From the NCBI GenBank assembly GCA_023053575.1, contig JAKZAP010000003.1, forward strand, positions 8,036,561 through 8,100,560: a stretch of 64,000 bases of DNA. Reading direction: 5' to 3'. Below are positions 63,821-64,000 of this stretch, piece by piece. The DNA comes from Branchinecta lynchi. Lineage: Eukaryota > Arthropoda > Branchiopoda > Anostraca > Branchinectidae. The notes under the pieces are model-generated. The model had not been told where the DNA came from and ran no database searches. It saw only the letters and a program-made list of their open reading frames with translations. A program made the translations under genes and the position numbers. The first letter of the stretch is position 1, and every line of letters begins with the position of its first letter.

Positions 63821-64000
63821 TATGACACTTGCGGCCGTCAACCCAAGTGCCATATAGCCTAGCGTTTAGCGATCATGATGTCTCTCCCTCGGTTCGTCTA
63901 TCCCTATGTCTCACTTTCGCTAGTTGCGGGAGTTTTATATAAGCTAGGAGCCTAGGACCATGGAACTCGACATGCATATAAATTAACATGCGTCGGTCAG
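63821..64000 (-). mobile_element. R2 element start (hairpin end), runs off window
   Basis: tatgacacttg/caagtgccata hairpin at 63821-63854, then agcgatcatgatgtctctcc and gagcctaggaccatggaact, matching the order in 37182-37310. Confidence 0.7.

Overview
The window is animal nuclear DNA: spliced genes with GT-AG introns of about 1.5 to 21 kb, non-LTR retrotransposons, tRNA-derived SINEs, hAT-like and foldback DNA elements, and many short inverted-repeat elements. Nothing looks prokaryotic or organellar. Gene content and repeats fit an invertebrate metazoan; I cannot name the phylum. Exonic protein-coding DNA is only about 1.3 kb of the 64 kb, the rest being introns and repeats.

Gene 1 (before 171 to 15810, + strand) is the 3' part of DPH5, diphthine methyl ester synthase. 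Four in-phase exons give 240 residues through the stop; the N-terminal exons lie left of the window. Two oddities sit in it: a partial second copy of the 8317-8437 exon, 126 bp upstream, with its own acceptor and an open frame through to the real exon; and two tandem exon-like segments in the last intron (59 and 61 nt) that keep the frame only if used together.

Gene 2 (18644 to at least 62446, + strand) is a secreted cysteine-rich protein assembled here from four exons with matching phases (18644-18713, 39518-39595, 57460-57590, 62233-62446), starting with a signal peptide and carrying repeated D-(V/M)-G-x-C and C-x-G-x-C / C-x-C motifs like cystine-knot modules. It continues past 62446. A possible signal-peptide exon of another gene is at 63523-63597.

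Everything else is repeat-rich. 1-8 kb: a minus-strand LINE carrying a 113-bp tandem array born inside its own RT region. 8.5-11.6 kb: a 3.0-kb hAT-like element (18-bp TIR, 8-bp TSD) with a second 460-bp hAT-like element nested in it. 20-23.5 kb: three copies of a palindromic MITE. 23.6-28.4 kb: tandem and duplicated copies of an element ending in an ATGGCACTTG hairpin. 37-39 kb and 58.9-62.1 kb: two copies of a composite of that element plus a ~120-bp tandem repeat, riddled with nested insertions. 42.8-46 kb: a 483-bp foldback element with a 9-bp TSD, and a larger foldback split by another insertion. 47.9-52.6 kb: a 4.7-kb foldback-like structure built of short AACAGTTG/CGATCG repeats bounded by an 18-bp perfect inverted repeat. 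53.3-55.7 kb: a young non-LTR retrotransposon with a 5'-truncated endonuclease and a nearly open RT. A family of elements with GGGATCCCA ends and an internal 137-bp tandem repeat occurs six times between 40 and 61 kb.

No rRNA, CRISPR array, true tRNA gene or virus was found.
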